From the NCBI RefSeq assembly GCF_001971705.1, contig NZ_CP019327.1, forward strand, positions 1,116,001 to 1,180,000: a stretch of DNA of 64,000 nucleotides, read 5' to 3'. Each line of letters opens with the position of its first letter. Positions within the stretch are counted from its first letter, which is position 1. Shown here piece after piece: positions 27,556 through 35,836 of the stretch. The position numbers and the translations under genes are program-made. The notes below the pieces were generated by a model, which saw only the letters and a program-made list of their open reading frames with translations, did not search any database and was not told the origin of the DNA. The stretch comes from Natronorubrum daqingense (lineage in GTDB: Archaea > Halobacteriota > Halobacteria > Halobacteriales > Natrialbaceae).

Positions 27556-27818
27556 TGCTGTCTCGAGTATCCAGCAGTCAAACGACTTCAGTAGTCAGAA
27601 CGTGGTTCGAAACACGCGTTTGAGACAGGTCGTACACGTTTTGGCAACCTGAGTACCCGTCAGCGAACGCTAGTGCCTCGCAATTCTCGGCCGGGATACG
27701 ACTCGACGTATTCCACGTCTTCGTGGTCACAACGATCCCCTCGCGAAAGCAATCGACGTTCTCTCCTCACCAGTATCCGCGTCTGTTCTAGAAGATATCT
27801 TATATTATCGAACATGTT

Positions 27819-28421
27819 ATGAGCACGAAGCTACGACGCATCAGTTGCATGGCGACGTACCTTCCCCAGCCGAGTGGATCGCTGGATCGGCTTCGGCAAA
27901 CTGGCTTCTATATATCAGTACTGCTGATTGTCGCGAGTCTGTACGTTGCCCGTCACGTTTCGCTACTGGTGGCAGCCGGATTCGTTCTCTCCGCTGTAGG
28001 CATTGCAGTACGTTCCTTTCCGTTCGAAGTGTTTCGGACGACAGAACGCACCATCTACCTCTACAATCGCGCCGAGACACCCATCCGGTTTACTCTGAAG
28101 ACGAGCGCGGAGGACGATGACGCGAAGCGATCAGGGGACGCGTACGAACTATCACCCGAGAACAGGATGATCGTGACGGATCAATTCGAGATCGATCGAC
28201 GCTACACCGTCTCGATAATTATCAACGGACGAGAACTGAAGGCTGACGTGACACCCGCGAAATCAGCGGAACGTGGGGGCTCGAGGGAACCGTACGTCGC
28301 GTTCGATAGGGATACCGTCCAAAGCGGGTGGCATTACCCGGCTGACTCCCAGTTCACAGGCCGGACGGTGGTGCAATCGCCCTCTGGAAACACGAGGAGT
28401 ACGCTGTATCACGACTGGTAG
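27819..28421 (+). CDS. Two-helix membrane-anchored protein of unknown function
   Basis: A 200-residue protein (190 if the Met at 27849 is used). Two membrane helices lie at about 27-44 and 48-65 (FYISVLLIVASLYVA, LLVAAGFVLSAVGIAV), followed by a soluble part with alternating hydrophobic strands (RTIYLYNRAETPIRFTLKT, YTVSIIINGRELKADVTP) that looks like a small beta-sandwich. The end, RSTLYHDW, is Trp/Tyr rich. No family is recognised. Base composition is lower in GC than the flanking housekeeping genes, and it starts an orphan-rich stretch. Confidence 0.6.
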   Translation: MSTKLRRISCMATYLPQPSGSLDRLRQTGFYISVLLIVASLYVARHVSLLVAAGFVLSAVGIAVRSFPFEVFRTTERTIYLYNRAETPIRFTLKTSAEDDDAKRSGDAYELSPENRMIVTDQFEIDRRYTVSIIINGRELKADVTPAKSAERGGSREPYVAFDRDTVQSGWHYPADSQFTGRTVVQSPSGNTRSTLYHDW

Positions 28422-28504
28422 TTTTCGTATCAGTATATTGAACGACCCAAATCACGATTTCACTCTGCAGAAAGCATTTAATCAGTGACACATGATTATA
28501 ACCT

Positions 28505-29041
28505 ATGAACCGGCGGGATTTTCTCGGTGCCGGCGGCGCGGGAATGGCTATGGGCGTTAGTGGCTGCCTCAGTGATTTAGCCGTAAACGTCCCCCCATCC
28601 AACGATAATTCTGCCACTAACGAAGAAGTTCCTGACGAAAAATCCGAACAGGGGCACGCAGACCCACTTACGGCTAGCGCTGAAGTCAGCACAGACGATG
28701 TCCGTGATGGACTCGATAACGAAACGATCTGTCAAAGCGAGGCGAGTGAAGCCGCATTCCACGTAATTCAATCGGAACTCGGCGATTCGTTTGATGAAGC
28801 TGAGTCTGACGATTCGTGGCAGTCGATCACCCCTTCTGTGTCCTCGAGCGATGGTGTCTCAATCAGAATGACGACAGTTCTTTCCCGTAACGGCGATGTC
28901 CGCAGGACCCCGAAAAGTGATTTCGAGGAAGTCGTCGAGGTTACCCCGGAAACAGTCGATATAACCGTCGATATCGACGGCGAAACGTATCAGTGTACGG
29001 ATGATGTGACTGTTGTACAGGAGGCTGAACAGGAGGATTAA
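28505..29041 (+). CDS. Tat-exported lipoprotein, orphan
   Basis: A 178-residue protein with a textbook haloarchaeal Tat lipoprotein signal: twin Arg in NRRDFLGAGGAGMAMG and lipobox VSGC, so the mature protein is anchored through Cys21 outside the cell. The mature part is acidic, with a disordered linker and a compact beta-rich end (RMTTVLSRNGDVRRTPKSDFEEVVEVTPETVDITVDIDGETYQCTDDVTVVQE), similar in style to extracellular Ig-like domains. No family is recognised. It follows the membrane-anchored orphan by 83 bases in the same direction and may share its role. Confidence 0.75.
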   Translation: MNRRDFLGAGGAGMAMGVSGCLSDLAVNVPPSNDNSATNEEVPDEKSEQGHADPLTASAEVSTDDVRDGLDNETICQSEASEAAFHVIQSELGDSFDEAESDDSWQSITPSVSSSDGVSIRMTTVLSRNGDVRRTPKSDFEEVVEVTPETVDITVDIDGETYQCTDDVTVVQEAEQED

Positions 29042-29120
29042 CAGTGGATAGCAGCGCGATTTCTTTATTCAGAAGCAACTGAAACGGGGGCAGATGATCC
29101 GGTCACCACGTGTGCCAACC

Positions 29121-29163
29121 TTTTGCTCTACGTGCGGTCGCAAAGCGACCGCACTCGGCAAAA
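29121..29163. repeat. Nested perfect palindrome in intergenic region
   Basis: An inner hairpin with a perfect 10-base stem, GTGCGGTCGC (29132-29141), loop AAA, GCGACCGCAC (29145-29154), is enclosed by outer arms TTTTGC (29121-29126) and GCAAAA (29158-29163). It lies in the 370-base gap 29042-29411, which otherwise has no gene. A second GC-rich stretch CCCGCTCGCTCACTCCGTTCGCTCGCGG follows near 29210. The pair resembles dispersed intergenic elements I associate with haloarchaeal genomes; this cannot be proven from one copy. Confidence 0.55.
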
Positions 29164-29411
29164 CGTTGATGAAAAGCACTCCTCCCTCCCCGACGGGTCG
29201 GTCGTCGGCCCGCTCGCTCACTCCGTTCGCTCGCGGTGAACATACACTCCTTGCCCTGTCCTGAACGCGAGTTTCATGAGCCGTTTTTAATAAAGGAACA
29301 ATATTATCGACTACTGCTATTACCAGCGAGTCAGTACGGATGAGTACACGAGACGTTCGCATACTGCTGTGAGAATTCGTTCAGGATTGAGAGCCCCATC
29401 CCAATTATCCG

Positions 29412-29759
29412 CTACTTCTTCAGCACGTCCGGCGGGAGCCGACAGCCACAGGGGGCAACTTGCGCGGCAGACGGTTCGACGAGCGCGACGACCATGACCT
29501 TACGGTGGCACTTCGGACAGTGCGTCCAGCGTTTCATGCCGTTCGCGTCGCGGTAGGCGTACTCGTCGTATCCTGTGGGGTCGTCACTCGAGTCCAGGTC
29601 CTTCCTCGAGCACTCGCCATCTCTCGGTGCGTTGTCGTCCCTCGTTGTGCTGTCACCTCTCGATACGCCGGTGTCCCTCGATGCTCCGTCTCCCTCCGTT
29701 GCAGCGTCGAATTCGCGATTCGACTCGTCGCCGCGATCCGGTGTTCGATCGTCGGTCAC
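29412..29759 (-). CDS. Small protein with disordered acidic N-terminus and C-terminal zinc-finger-like motif
   Basis: A 115-residue protein. Residues 1-65 are low-complexity Asp/Arg/Ser/Thr (repeated SRD, TRD, PRD units). Residues 66-115 hold GYDEYAYRDANGMKRWTHCPKCHRKVMVV and APCGC, a possible CPxC...CxC zinc site. No family is recognised. The low-complexity part arises from imperfect repetition of short TCCCTCG-type units in the DNA, suggesting slippage growth. It could be a shortened relative of zinc-ribbon regulators; confidence is moderate that it is expressed. Confidence 0.55.
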   Translation of the reverse strand: MTDDRTPDRGDESNREFDAATEGDGASRDTGVSRGDSTTRDDNAPRDGECSRKDLDSSDDPTGYDEYAYRDANGMKRWTHCPKCHRKVMVVALVEPSAAQVAPCGCRLPPDVLKK

Positions 29760-29857
29760 GGACGACCACCGCCTGCGGACTGGTACATTAGCGTCTGTTG
29801 TGGGTACGTTCGGTGCTGTGCGGGACGTTTATATCGTCGGAGTAGTAACGTAATCAT

Positions 29858-29918
29858 GGCTTTTCAGATCCCCGTGAAGGGATGAAAGCCACGTCTCGGG
29901 TGCTTCTTCCACCCGGGG
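29858..29918. other. Two consecutive hairpins, possible IS200/IS605-type end relic
   Basis: Hairpin 1 pairs GGCTTT (29858-29863) with AAAGCC (29885-29890) and inside it ATCCC (29868-29872) with GGGAT (29879-29883). Hairpin 2 pairs CGGGTG (29897-29902) with CACCCG (29910-29915) around a 7-base loop. A GGGATGAAAGCC segment followed by a GC-rich hairpin is reminiscent of the right end of haloarchaeal TnpB elements, but no transposase or TnpB frame is present nearby. The gap 29760-30102 otherwise shows no gene. Confidence 0.3.
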
Positions 29919-30129
29919 CAGTTCAGGGATATGCCCTCGCTGCTTGCTGGAGCGCGGCTTCCGGTATGATTGTTGAAGTATAGTCACTTATAACTACTGT
30001 TGAACGTGTGAAATTGGCTGTGCGAACCCGAGTCCCGCCTGCAGAAACGTGCCCGGCCCCTTCTCGAGCGTCCTTCGACCGGACAGTGCCGACACCGAGA
30101 TAATGTTCGTCCGTGGTGTGGATCGGGCT

Positions 30130-30291
30130 ATGCCCGTCACGATTCAGTGTGATGACTGCGGCCTCGAGCACACAATTCCGGATCGACCAGATCAACAGGG
30201 TGGTGGAACAGGGTGCCCGCAGTGTGGGGGCAGGTCGTTCACCGTTCGCCGGGATGAACTCGAGTGGCATCCCCGTTGTGCGGAGGGGTGA
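30130..30291 (+). CDS. Mini zinc-ribbon protein
   Basis: A 53-residue protein MPVTIQCDDCGLEHTIPD... with two CxxC knuckles, CDDCG and CPQCGG, 24 residues apart, and a short basic end. An in-frame ATG at 30103 would add nine residues. It resembles the rubredoxin-like zinc ribbons common in haloarchaea, for which no function is known. It stands alone, convergent with the acidic protein that follows. Confidence 0.55.
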   Translation: MPVTIQCDDCGLEHTIPDRPDQQGGGTGCPQCGGRSFTVRRDELEWHPRCAEG

Positions 30292-30343
30292 AACGGGGCG
30301 GAAAATGACTGATAGCTGTGGCGGGGGTGGTCGCTGTGTGTAA

Positions 30344-31063
30344 TTAGAAGAGACTGCGCAGTTTCGCTCGAAGGCGAGCGAAGAGTCCGGATGACTCGGT
30401 AGTCTCGATTTCCGACTGGTCGTCTGTGTCGGCCGCCTCCGGGTCGTCCGTCTTAAATTCCGTTGGAGGGGACGGGTCGTCACTCGGTTCGACTGGCCCC
30501 TCATCCACCGTTTCCTCCGCCGAGATGTCGGGCTCTTCCGGCGAAGTATCCTCGTCGGGATCCACGGGAACGTCGTCGGTATCCGCGTCCATCTCGCTAT
30601 CTGACTCTTGACTATCGGTTGGTTTCTGGGTGACCAGTTCGGAGTCCGACTCGCGGTCGCGTTCTTCGTCGGTCTCGACCCAGAGGAACTCGTCTGCTTT
30701 CGTCCGCCCGGTGAGCAACAGCGCCGCCAGTTCGTCGTCGTCGACGCTGAGAGCCTCGTCGATCTCGGGTTCCGGCTCTGGATCGTCCGCACTCGCGATG
30801 ATGTCTTCGGGGCTCTCGTCCTCGAGAACGCCATCTGCGTCGTTTTCTGCGGATTCGCGAAGTTGATCGAACACGTCGGCAGCCGTTTGGTCCGTGACGC
30901 CCTCACCGTCGGACGCCCGATCGGCTGGCGGCTCGTCGTCGATTTCATCAGCGTGTTCGTCCTCGAGTGACTCGTCTGTCGGCTCGCCGAAGAAGTCCTC
31001 GCCGCTCGAGTTCAGGTCGAATGCGCTCCCACCCGACCGCGTCTCTATCGAACTATCAGTCAT
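30344..31063 (-). CDS. Highly acidic, probably disordered protein with C-terminal amphipathic helix
   Basis: A 239-residue protein made mostly of Asp, Glu, Ser, Thr and Pro, with two short ordered-looking islands: TAADVFDQLRESAEND and DDDELAALLLTGRTKADEFLWVET. It ends SGLFARLRAKLRSLF, a basic amphipathic helix that could bind membrane or a partner protein. The start at 31063 is preceded by a TATA-like GTTAAAGT on the minus strand at suitable distance. No family is recognised. Such architecture (acidic stalk plus basic tail helix) suggests an adaptor rather than an enzyme. Confidence 0.65.
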   Translation of the reverse strand: MTDSSIETRSGGSAFDLNSSGEDFFGEPTDESLEDEHADEIDDEPPADRASDGEGVTDQTAADVFDQLRESAENDADGVLEDESPEDIIASADDPEPEPEIDEALSVDDDELAALLLTGRTKADEFLWVETDEERDRESDSELVTQKPTDSQESDSEMDADTDDVPVDPDEDTSPEEPDISAEETVDEGPVEPSDDPSPPTEFKTDDPEAADTDDQSEIETTESSGLFARLRAKLRSLF

Positions 31064-31430
31064 ACTGTCCTTCGCCCTATCTACATTATCACACGACTTT
31101 AACTTTTGGAGTTTTCACAGACTGCTTTACTGACTATTCTGACGTATTAGCGTATCGGCCGATTTCTCTCCCGCTCGAATTTCCAGTGACCGAATGTTCA
31201 TTTAATAGGATATATAGTGAACGTACGCCAATAGTTGTCCGAGTGACATTGAGCTTGGAATCGCTAATCGTTCGAGAGAGATGCGTAGCGGGTGGCTCAG
31301 GACGTGGCCATCGTTGTCCCGCGGACCTTCAGTTCCGTCAGTCTCGGGTTGGGTCTCTTGAGCATGACTGAAATCTGTCTCGTTTTATTCTCACTGACGA
31401 GGAGGGTGCAATTCTCGCGACGTTCCAAAC
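31064..31430. other. Intergenic region between acidic protein gene and bioB
   Basis: No convincing gene. An A/T-rich segment with GTTCA (31194-31198) and TGAAC (31218-31222) as inverted arms around a TATA-like GGATATATAG lies in the middle and could be a promoter with operator for a short transcript towards bioB. Confidence 0.3.
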
Positions 31431-31437
31431 AGTTATC
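31431..31437 (+). promoter_or_regulatory. TATA-like box of the biotin operon
   Basis: AGTTATC is centred about 27 bases before the GTG at 31462, fitting a leaderless transcript. The in-frame TTG at 31438 would lie inside or directly after the box and is therefore rejected as start. Confidence 0.45.
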
Positions 31438-31461
31438 TTGTCGTCAACCTCTCCTAGAATT

Positions 31462-32571
31462 GTGGTTTACGAGACGAACAACACGACGATCGACGACGCA
31501 CTCGAGCGAATCTGGGCTGGCGAGCGACTCGACCGAACCGACGGAATCGCACTCATGGCTCAGCCGATCGACGCGCTTTCGGAGGCTGGCGGGGCCGTTC
31601 GCGATCACTTCGGCGACGGAACGGTCGACGCCTGTTCGATCGTGAACGCGAAGGCGGGCAACTGCGCCGAGGACTGTGGCTTTTGTGCCCAGTCGGTCCA
31701 CTTCGACACCGGCATCGAGACCTACGGCTTTCTCGGCCCCGAGAAGATTCTCGAGGCTGCCAAACGAGCCGAACGTGACGGCGCACAACGATTCGGCATC
31801 GTCGTCGCGGAAAAAGGCGTCTCGAAAGAACGCCGGCCCGAGGAGTGGCAGGAGGTCCTCGAGTCCATTCGACTCGTTCGAGACGAGTGCGACCTCGAGG
31901 TCGACGCCTCGCTCGGTATTCTCACCGAGGAGGAAGCGAAAATCCTCGCTGCGGAGGGGATCAACCACTACAATCACAACATCGAGACCTCGCCGCGGTA
32001 CTTCCCCGAAATCGTCGACACGCACAGTTTCGAAGACCGCGTGAAGACGCTCGAGATCGCCAAAGATGCCGGGATGGACCTCTGTGCCGGTGTCATCCTC
32101 GGAATGGGTGAGACGCCGACCGACCGCGTGGATGCCGCGATCGCGCTCCAGGAGATCGGCATTTCCTCGCTTCCGGTGAACGTCCTCAATCCCGTCGCAG
32201 GGACGCCGTTAGCGAAACGGGGCGTCTCGATTACGACCGAGGAAATCGTCAAGACGGTCGCGGTGTACAAACTGCTCCACCCTAACTCACGGGTGCGACT
32301 CACGGGCGGGCGCGAGGTCAATCTCGAACCCGACGAGCAACATCTCCCACTCGAGGCCGGAGCGGACGGTCTCCTCACTGGCGACTACCTGACGACGGAG
32401 GGCCAATCCCCCGGAGACGACATCGACATCATCGAACGGGCCGGACTCGAGCCGAATCAGGAGACGAACGAGTTCGATCCGGAGGCGGTTAAGGCCCGAA
32501 ACAGGGATGGGGCGAGCGACTCCCCACCCGAGACGCAGGCGAGTACGGGTCCGGAACCAGGTGACGACTAA
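31462..32571 (+). CDS. bioB: Biotin synthase
   Basis: A radical-SAM enzyme that inserts sulfur into dethiobiotin, the last step of biotin synthesis. The 369-residue protein carries the cluster motif C68-x3-C72-x2-C75 in GNCAEDCGFCAQS, plus YNHNIETSPRYFPEI, GVILGMGET and the C-terminal GGREVNLEPDEQ, all typical of BioB. Start GTG at 31462 gives MVYETNNTTIDDALERI, the usual haloarchaeal N-terminus, and matches the TATA spacing. First gene of the bio operon; an acidic disordered C-terminus of about 40 residues is added, as is common in halophiles. Confidence 0.95.
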   Translation: MVYETNNTTIDDALERIWAGERLDRTDGIALMAQPIDALSEAGGAVRDHFGDGTVDACSIVNAKAGNCAEDCGFCAQSVHFDTGIETYGFLGPEKILEAAKRAERDGAQRFGIVVAEKGVSKERRPEEWQEVLESIRLVRDECDLEVDASLGILTEEEAKILAAEGINHYNHNIETSPRYFPEIVDTHSFEDRVKTLEIAKDAGMDLCAGVILGMGETPTDRVDAAIALQEIGISSLPVNVLNPVAGTPLAKRGVSITTEEIVKTVAVYKLLHPNSRVRLTGGREVNLEPDEQHLPLEAGADGLLTGDYLTTEGQSPGDDIDIIERAGLEPNQETNEFDPEAVKARNRDGASDSPPETQASTGPEPGDD

Positions 32572-32595
32572 CGACGCACGATTGGAGACACAATT

Positions 32596-33666
32596 ATGAA
32601 CGACATCACGTTTGCAGTACTCGGAACCGGCGGTATCGGTCGACGAACACTCGAGGTCAGCCAGCACACGGACGAACTCACGCCCGTCGCGGCGTGTGAC
32701 CGTCACGGGGCGGCGGTCGATTTCGATGGGTTGGACGTCGAAGAACTCCTCGCGGCGACGGAAGGCAACATCGACAGCGGGCCCGGGGACGGCGACGTCG
32801 CGACAGACGGCGGCGCAGTCGCCGACGCCCCGTCCGGAGTCAAACAACACGGCGAGTCCGTCGGCGTCGTCGCCTCCGAGCAAGCCACTCCCAGCGACGA
32901 TCCGATCCAGGCGATCATCGACCGCGGAGACCGGATCGACGCCGTCTTGCTCGCGTTACCGAACTACGAACACGACTTCATCCCTCGCGTCGCGGATCGA
33001 TTCCTCGAGGGCGGCTACTCGGGAGTCCTGATCGACGTGCTCAAACGCTCGCGCGTGATCGAGATGCTCGACGAGCGCGGTGAAGCCTTCGACGATGCAG
33101 GGATCACGTTCGTCTGTGGGGCGGGCGCGACCCCGGGCTTGCTGACCGGCGCGGCGACCCTCGCCGCCCAGTCGTTCGTCGAGGTCACCGACGTCGACAT
33201 CTGGTGGGGCGTGGGTCTCAAATCCGGCTACGAGGACAACCGCGGCACCGTCCGCGAAGACATCGCCCACCTCCCGGAGTACGACATCGAAACGGCGCGC
33301 GACCTCTCCGAATCGGAACTCGAGGCCGTTATCGACGACCACGACGGCGTCATCGAGTTCGAAGACATGGAACACGCGGACGACGTCCTCCTCGAGCGAG
33401 CGGGCGTTTGCGACGCGGAGGACGTGAGCGTCGGCGGGATTCTCGACGTTCGACGCGACGAGAAGCCCACGACGACGACGGTCTCCGTCACGGGACGGAC
33501 GTTCGACGGCGAGACGGCGACGAACACGTTCGAACTCGGCGACGCGACGAGCATGGAGGCAAACGTCAACGGCCCAGCACTCGGCTACCTGAAGACCGGC
33601 GTCCGACGGAATCGCGCCGACGAATACGGCGTCTTCGGCCCCGCCGAATTGATGCCGCGCTTCTAA
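32596..33666 (+). CDS. Dinucleotide-binding oxidoreductase, candidate BioU (8-amino-7-oxononanoate amination)
   Basis: A 356-residue protein of the saccharopine-dehydrogenase-like/GAPDH-like type: Rossmann motif VLGTGGIGRRTLEV at residues 8-21, a halophile-type acidic insertion (about 55-100), and a C-terminal alpha/beta catalytic domain with AVLLALPNYEHDF, LIDVLKRSRVIEML (Lys150), CGAGATPGLLTGAA and WWGVGLKSGYEDNRGTVREDI. It lies 24 bases after bioB and before bioF-bioD, and no bioA is present. BioU, known from cyanobacteria and reported in haloarchaea, replaces BioA using an active-site lysine as amino donor. Role as BioU is inferred from context and fold; which lysine would act is not proven. 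Confidence 0.7.
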   Translation: MNDITFAVLGTGGIGRRTLEVSQHTDELTPVAACDRHGAAVDFDGLDVEELLAATEGNIDSGPGDGDVATDGGAVADAPSGVKQHGESVGVVASEQATPSDDPIQAIIDRGDRIDAVLLALPNYEHDFIPRVADRFLEGGYSGVLIDVLKRSRVIEMLDERGEAFDDAGITFVCGAGATPGLLTGAATLAAQSFVEVTDVDIWWGVGLKSGYEDNRGTVREDIAHLPEYDIETARDLSESELEAVIDDHDGVIEFEDMEHADDVLLERAGVCDAEDVSVGGILDVRRDEKPTTTTVSVTGRTFDGETATNTFELGDATSMEANVNGPALGYLKTGVRRNRADEYGVFGPAELMPRF

Positions 33667-33792
33667 CCGACGACGCGCGTTCAACAATTGTGACTCGACT
33701 CGAGACCCATACCAGACGAAACCGCCAGACGATGTCGAATTTCGACAGCGGCCGAACCACCGTCCCCCAATCAGAACCGTGAGAGTGAAACC

Positions 33793-35025
33793 GTGGCACT
33801 GACACCGTTGATGCGAATGGAAGATCGCGGGATCGATCTCGAGGATCGACTGGCCGACCTCGAGACAGCCAACCTGAAACGATCACTCTCTCCCGTCGAC
33901 CGGATCGCCGAGCGGGGTCACTTCGCGCCGCCGGCAGCCGGCGACCTCCCAGTACTCGACTCCACGGACGCGCTGGTGTTCGCCTCCAATAACTATCTGG
34001 GGTTGACCGACGACGAGCGCGTCCAGGATGCGGCCCGGCAGGCCGCTGCTACCGTCGGGACCGGAGCCGGTGCGAGTCGGCTCGTGACCGGCGACACGCT
34101 GGTCCACCACGACCTCGAGCGACTCCTCGCCGAGACGAAGGCGACCGAGCGCGCGCTCACGTTTTCGTCCGGCTACGCCGCGAACGTCGGGACGATCACG
34201 GCGCTCGAGCCGGACGTGATCTTTTCGGACGAGTACAACCACGCGAGCATTATCGACGGCTGTCGTCTCTCCGGGGCCGAATCGATCGTCTACGACCACT
34301 GTGGCGCTGGCGACCTCCGTTCGAAACTCGAGGCTCGAGCGGCCGACGACGAGCACGCGGACGAATCGTGGCTCATCGTCACCGACTCCGTCTTCAGCAT
34401 GGACGGCACCGTCGCCCCGCTCGCGGAACTCTGCGACGTCGCCGAGGAGTTCGGCGCGTGGGTCATGGTCGACGAAGCTCACGCGACGGGCCTCTACGCG
34501 AACGGTGGCGGCGTCGTGCAGGCGGAAGGGCTCGAGGATCGCGTGCACGTCCAGTTAGGAACGCTCTCGAAGGCGCTGGCGAGTCAAGGTGGCTACGTCG
34601 CGGGCAGTTCCGAACTCGTCGAGTGTCTGATCAACGACGCCCGGTCGTTCGTCTTCTCGACCGGCCTCACGCCGCCAGCGGCCGCCGCAGCGAGTGAAGC
34701 ACTCCACGTCTCCCGCCACAGTGACGTCCGCGAACGGCTCTGGGAGAACGTCGCCCACCTTCGAGACGGCCTCGAGACGATGGGTTTCGAGGTCCCCGGC
34801 GACTCCCAGATCCTCCCGGTGGTCATCGGCGACCGACGGGATGCACTCGCGCTCGCTGACGGGCTTCGGTCGCGCGATATCGTGGCTCCGGCGATTCGCC
34901 CGCCGACGGTCCCCGAGGGGACGAGTCGGATTCGCGTCGTCCCGATCGCTTCACACGACCAACAAGATATCGTCACCTGTCTCGAGGCGTTTCGAGCCGC
35001 TGGACAGGATGTCGGCCTTCTCTGA
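33793..35025 (+). CDS. bioF: 8-amino-7-oxononanoate synthase
   Basis: A PLP enzyme that condenses pimeloyl thioester with alanine, the first committed step of biotin ring assembly. The 410-residue protein has FASNNYLGLTDDERV near the N-terminus, GTGAGASRLVTGDTLVHHDLE, the PLP-phosphate and aspartate region MVDEAHATGLYANGG, and the Schiff-base lysine in LGTLSKALASQGGYVAGS. The GTG at 33793 is the longest reasonable start; Met codons at 33811 and 33817 are alternatives. Follows the BioU-like gene by 126 bases and precedes bioD by 14. Confidence 0.94.
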   Translation: MALTPLMRMEDRGIDLEDRLADLETANLKRSLSPVDRIAERGHFAPPAAGDLPVLDSTDALVFASNNYLGLTDDERVQDAARQAAATVGTGAGASRLVTGDTLVHHDLERLLAETKATERALTFSSGYAANVGTITALEPDVIFSDEYNHASIIDGCRLSGAESIVYDHCGAGDLRSKLEARAADDEHADESWLIVTDSVFSMDGTVAPLAELCDVAEEFGAWVMVDEAHATGLYANGGGVVQAEGLEDRVHVQLGTLSKALASQGGYVAGSSELVECLINDARSFVFSTGLTPPAAAAASEALHVSRHSDVRERLWENVAHLRDGLETMGFEVPGDSQILPVVIGDRRDALALADGLRSRDIVAPAIRPPTVPEGTSRIRVVPIASHDQQDIVTCLEAFRAAGQDVGLL

Positions 35026-35039
35026 TCACAGGACACCAC

Positions 35040-35723
35040 ATGACCACTCCGATCGCAATCGTCGGCACTGACACCGACGTCGGGAAGACAGTCGTTACGG
35101 CAGGACTCACCAGCGCCCTGCGCGAGCGAGGAATCGACGCGCGAGCGATTAAACCCGCCCAGACCGGGTATCCGCCGGACGACGACGCCGGCTTCGTCGC
35201 CGAGGCGTGTGATGACCCTGCGGCCGCAACGTGTCCACACTATCTCGAGCCCGCACTCGCGCCGCGAGTTGCCGCAGCCGAAGCCGACGCGGAACTCGGC
35301 TACGAATCGATTCTAACGGCCTGTGAAGCCGAAATTGCAGACACATCGTTCCCGATCGTCGAGGGCATCGGCGGCCTTCGGGTGCCACTGGCCGGGGACC
35401 GCGAGGTGATCGACCTCGTCGCCGACCTGAACGCGACGGCCGTCGTCGTCACCCGATCCGGACTCGGGACGCTCAATCATAGCGCCCTCTCCGTCGAGGC
35501 CCTCGAGCGCCGCGGCGTCGACGTCGCCGGCATTGTGTGCAACGAGTACGCCGGTGCGACGCTCGCGGAACGGACGAATCCCGAGGAACTCGAGCGAATG
35601 ATTGGGCACGAGGTCGAAACGGTCCCGTCTCTCGAGGGAGAGACACCAGCAGCGCTCGCTGGCGGTGTCGAAGACGCACTTTCCCCGGAATTCGTCGATC
35701 GAGTACTCGCATACGGCGAGTGA
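35040..35723 (+). CDS. bioD: Dethiobiotin synthetase
   Basis: ATP-dependent closure of the ureido ring of 7,8-diaminononanoate. The 227-residue protein has the P-loop GTDTDVGKT at residues 9-17, the substrate-side KPAQTGYPPDDD, and VEGIGGLRVPLAGD with the Glu and Gly residues of the family. Normal length. Last gene of the bio operon; the 113-base gap to the convergent rfcL contains the likely end of transcription. Confidence 0.94.
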   Translation: MTTPIAIVGTDTDVGKTVVTAGLTSALRERGIDARAIKPAQTGYPPDDDAGFVAEACDDPAAATCPHYLEPALAPRVAAAEADAELGYESILTACEAEIADTSFPIVEGIGGLRVPLAGDREVIDLVADLNATAVVVTRSGLGTLNHSALSVEALERRGVDVAGIVCNEYAGATLAERTNPEELERMIGHEVETVPSLEGETPAALAGGVEDALSPEFVDRVLAYGE

Positions 35724-35836
35724 GTGGGTTCGTCGACTTCGTCGGTGTGTTCGTGGTATTCCGATACTGTCCGCGATACGTTCTCGAGTGATCCTATCAA
35801 AATCGAGCTAACGGCGCTCCCCCCTCAAAACGCCGG

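Noticed and set aside
29069-29362. A 97-codon frame on the minus strand
   Set aside because: It runs through the nested palindrome, has no acidic bias and resembles no family.
33732-33782. A 16-codon frame between the BioU-like gene and bioF
   Set aside because: Too short to judge; it could be a leader peptide, but neither a ribosome site nor a repeated codon pattern supports this.
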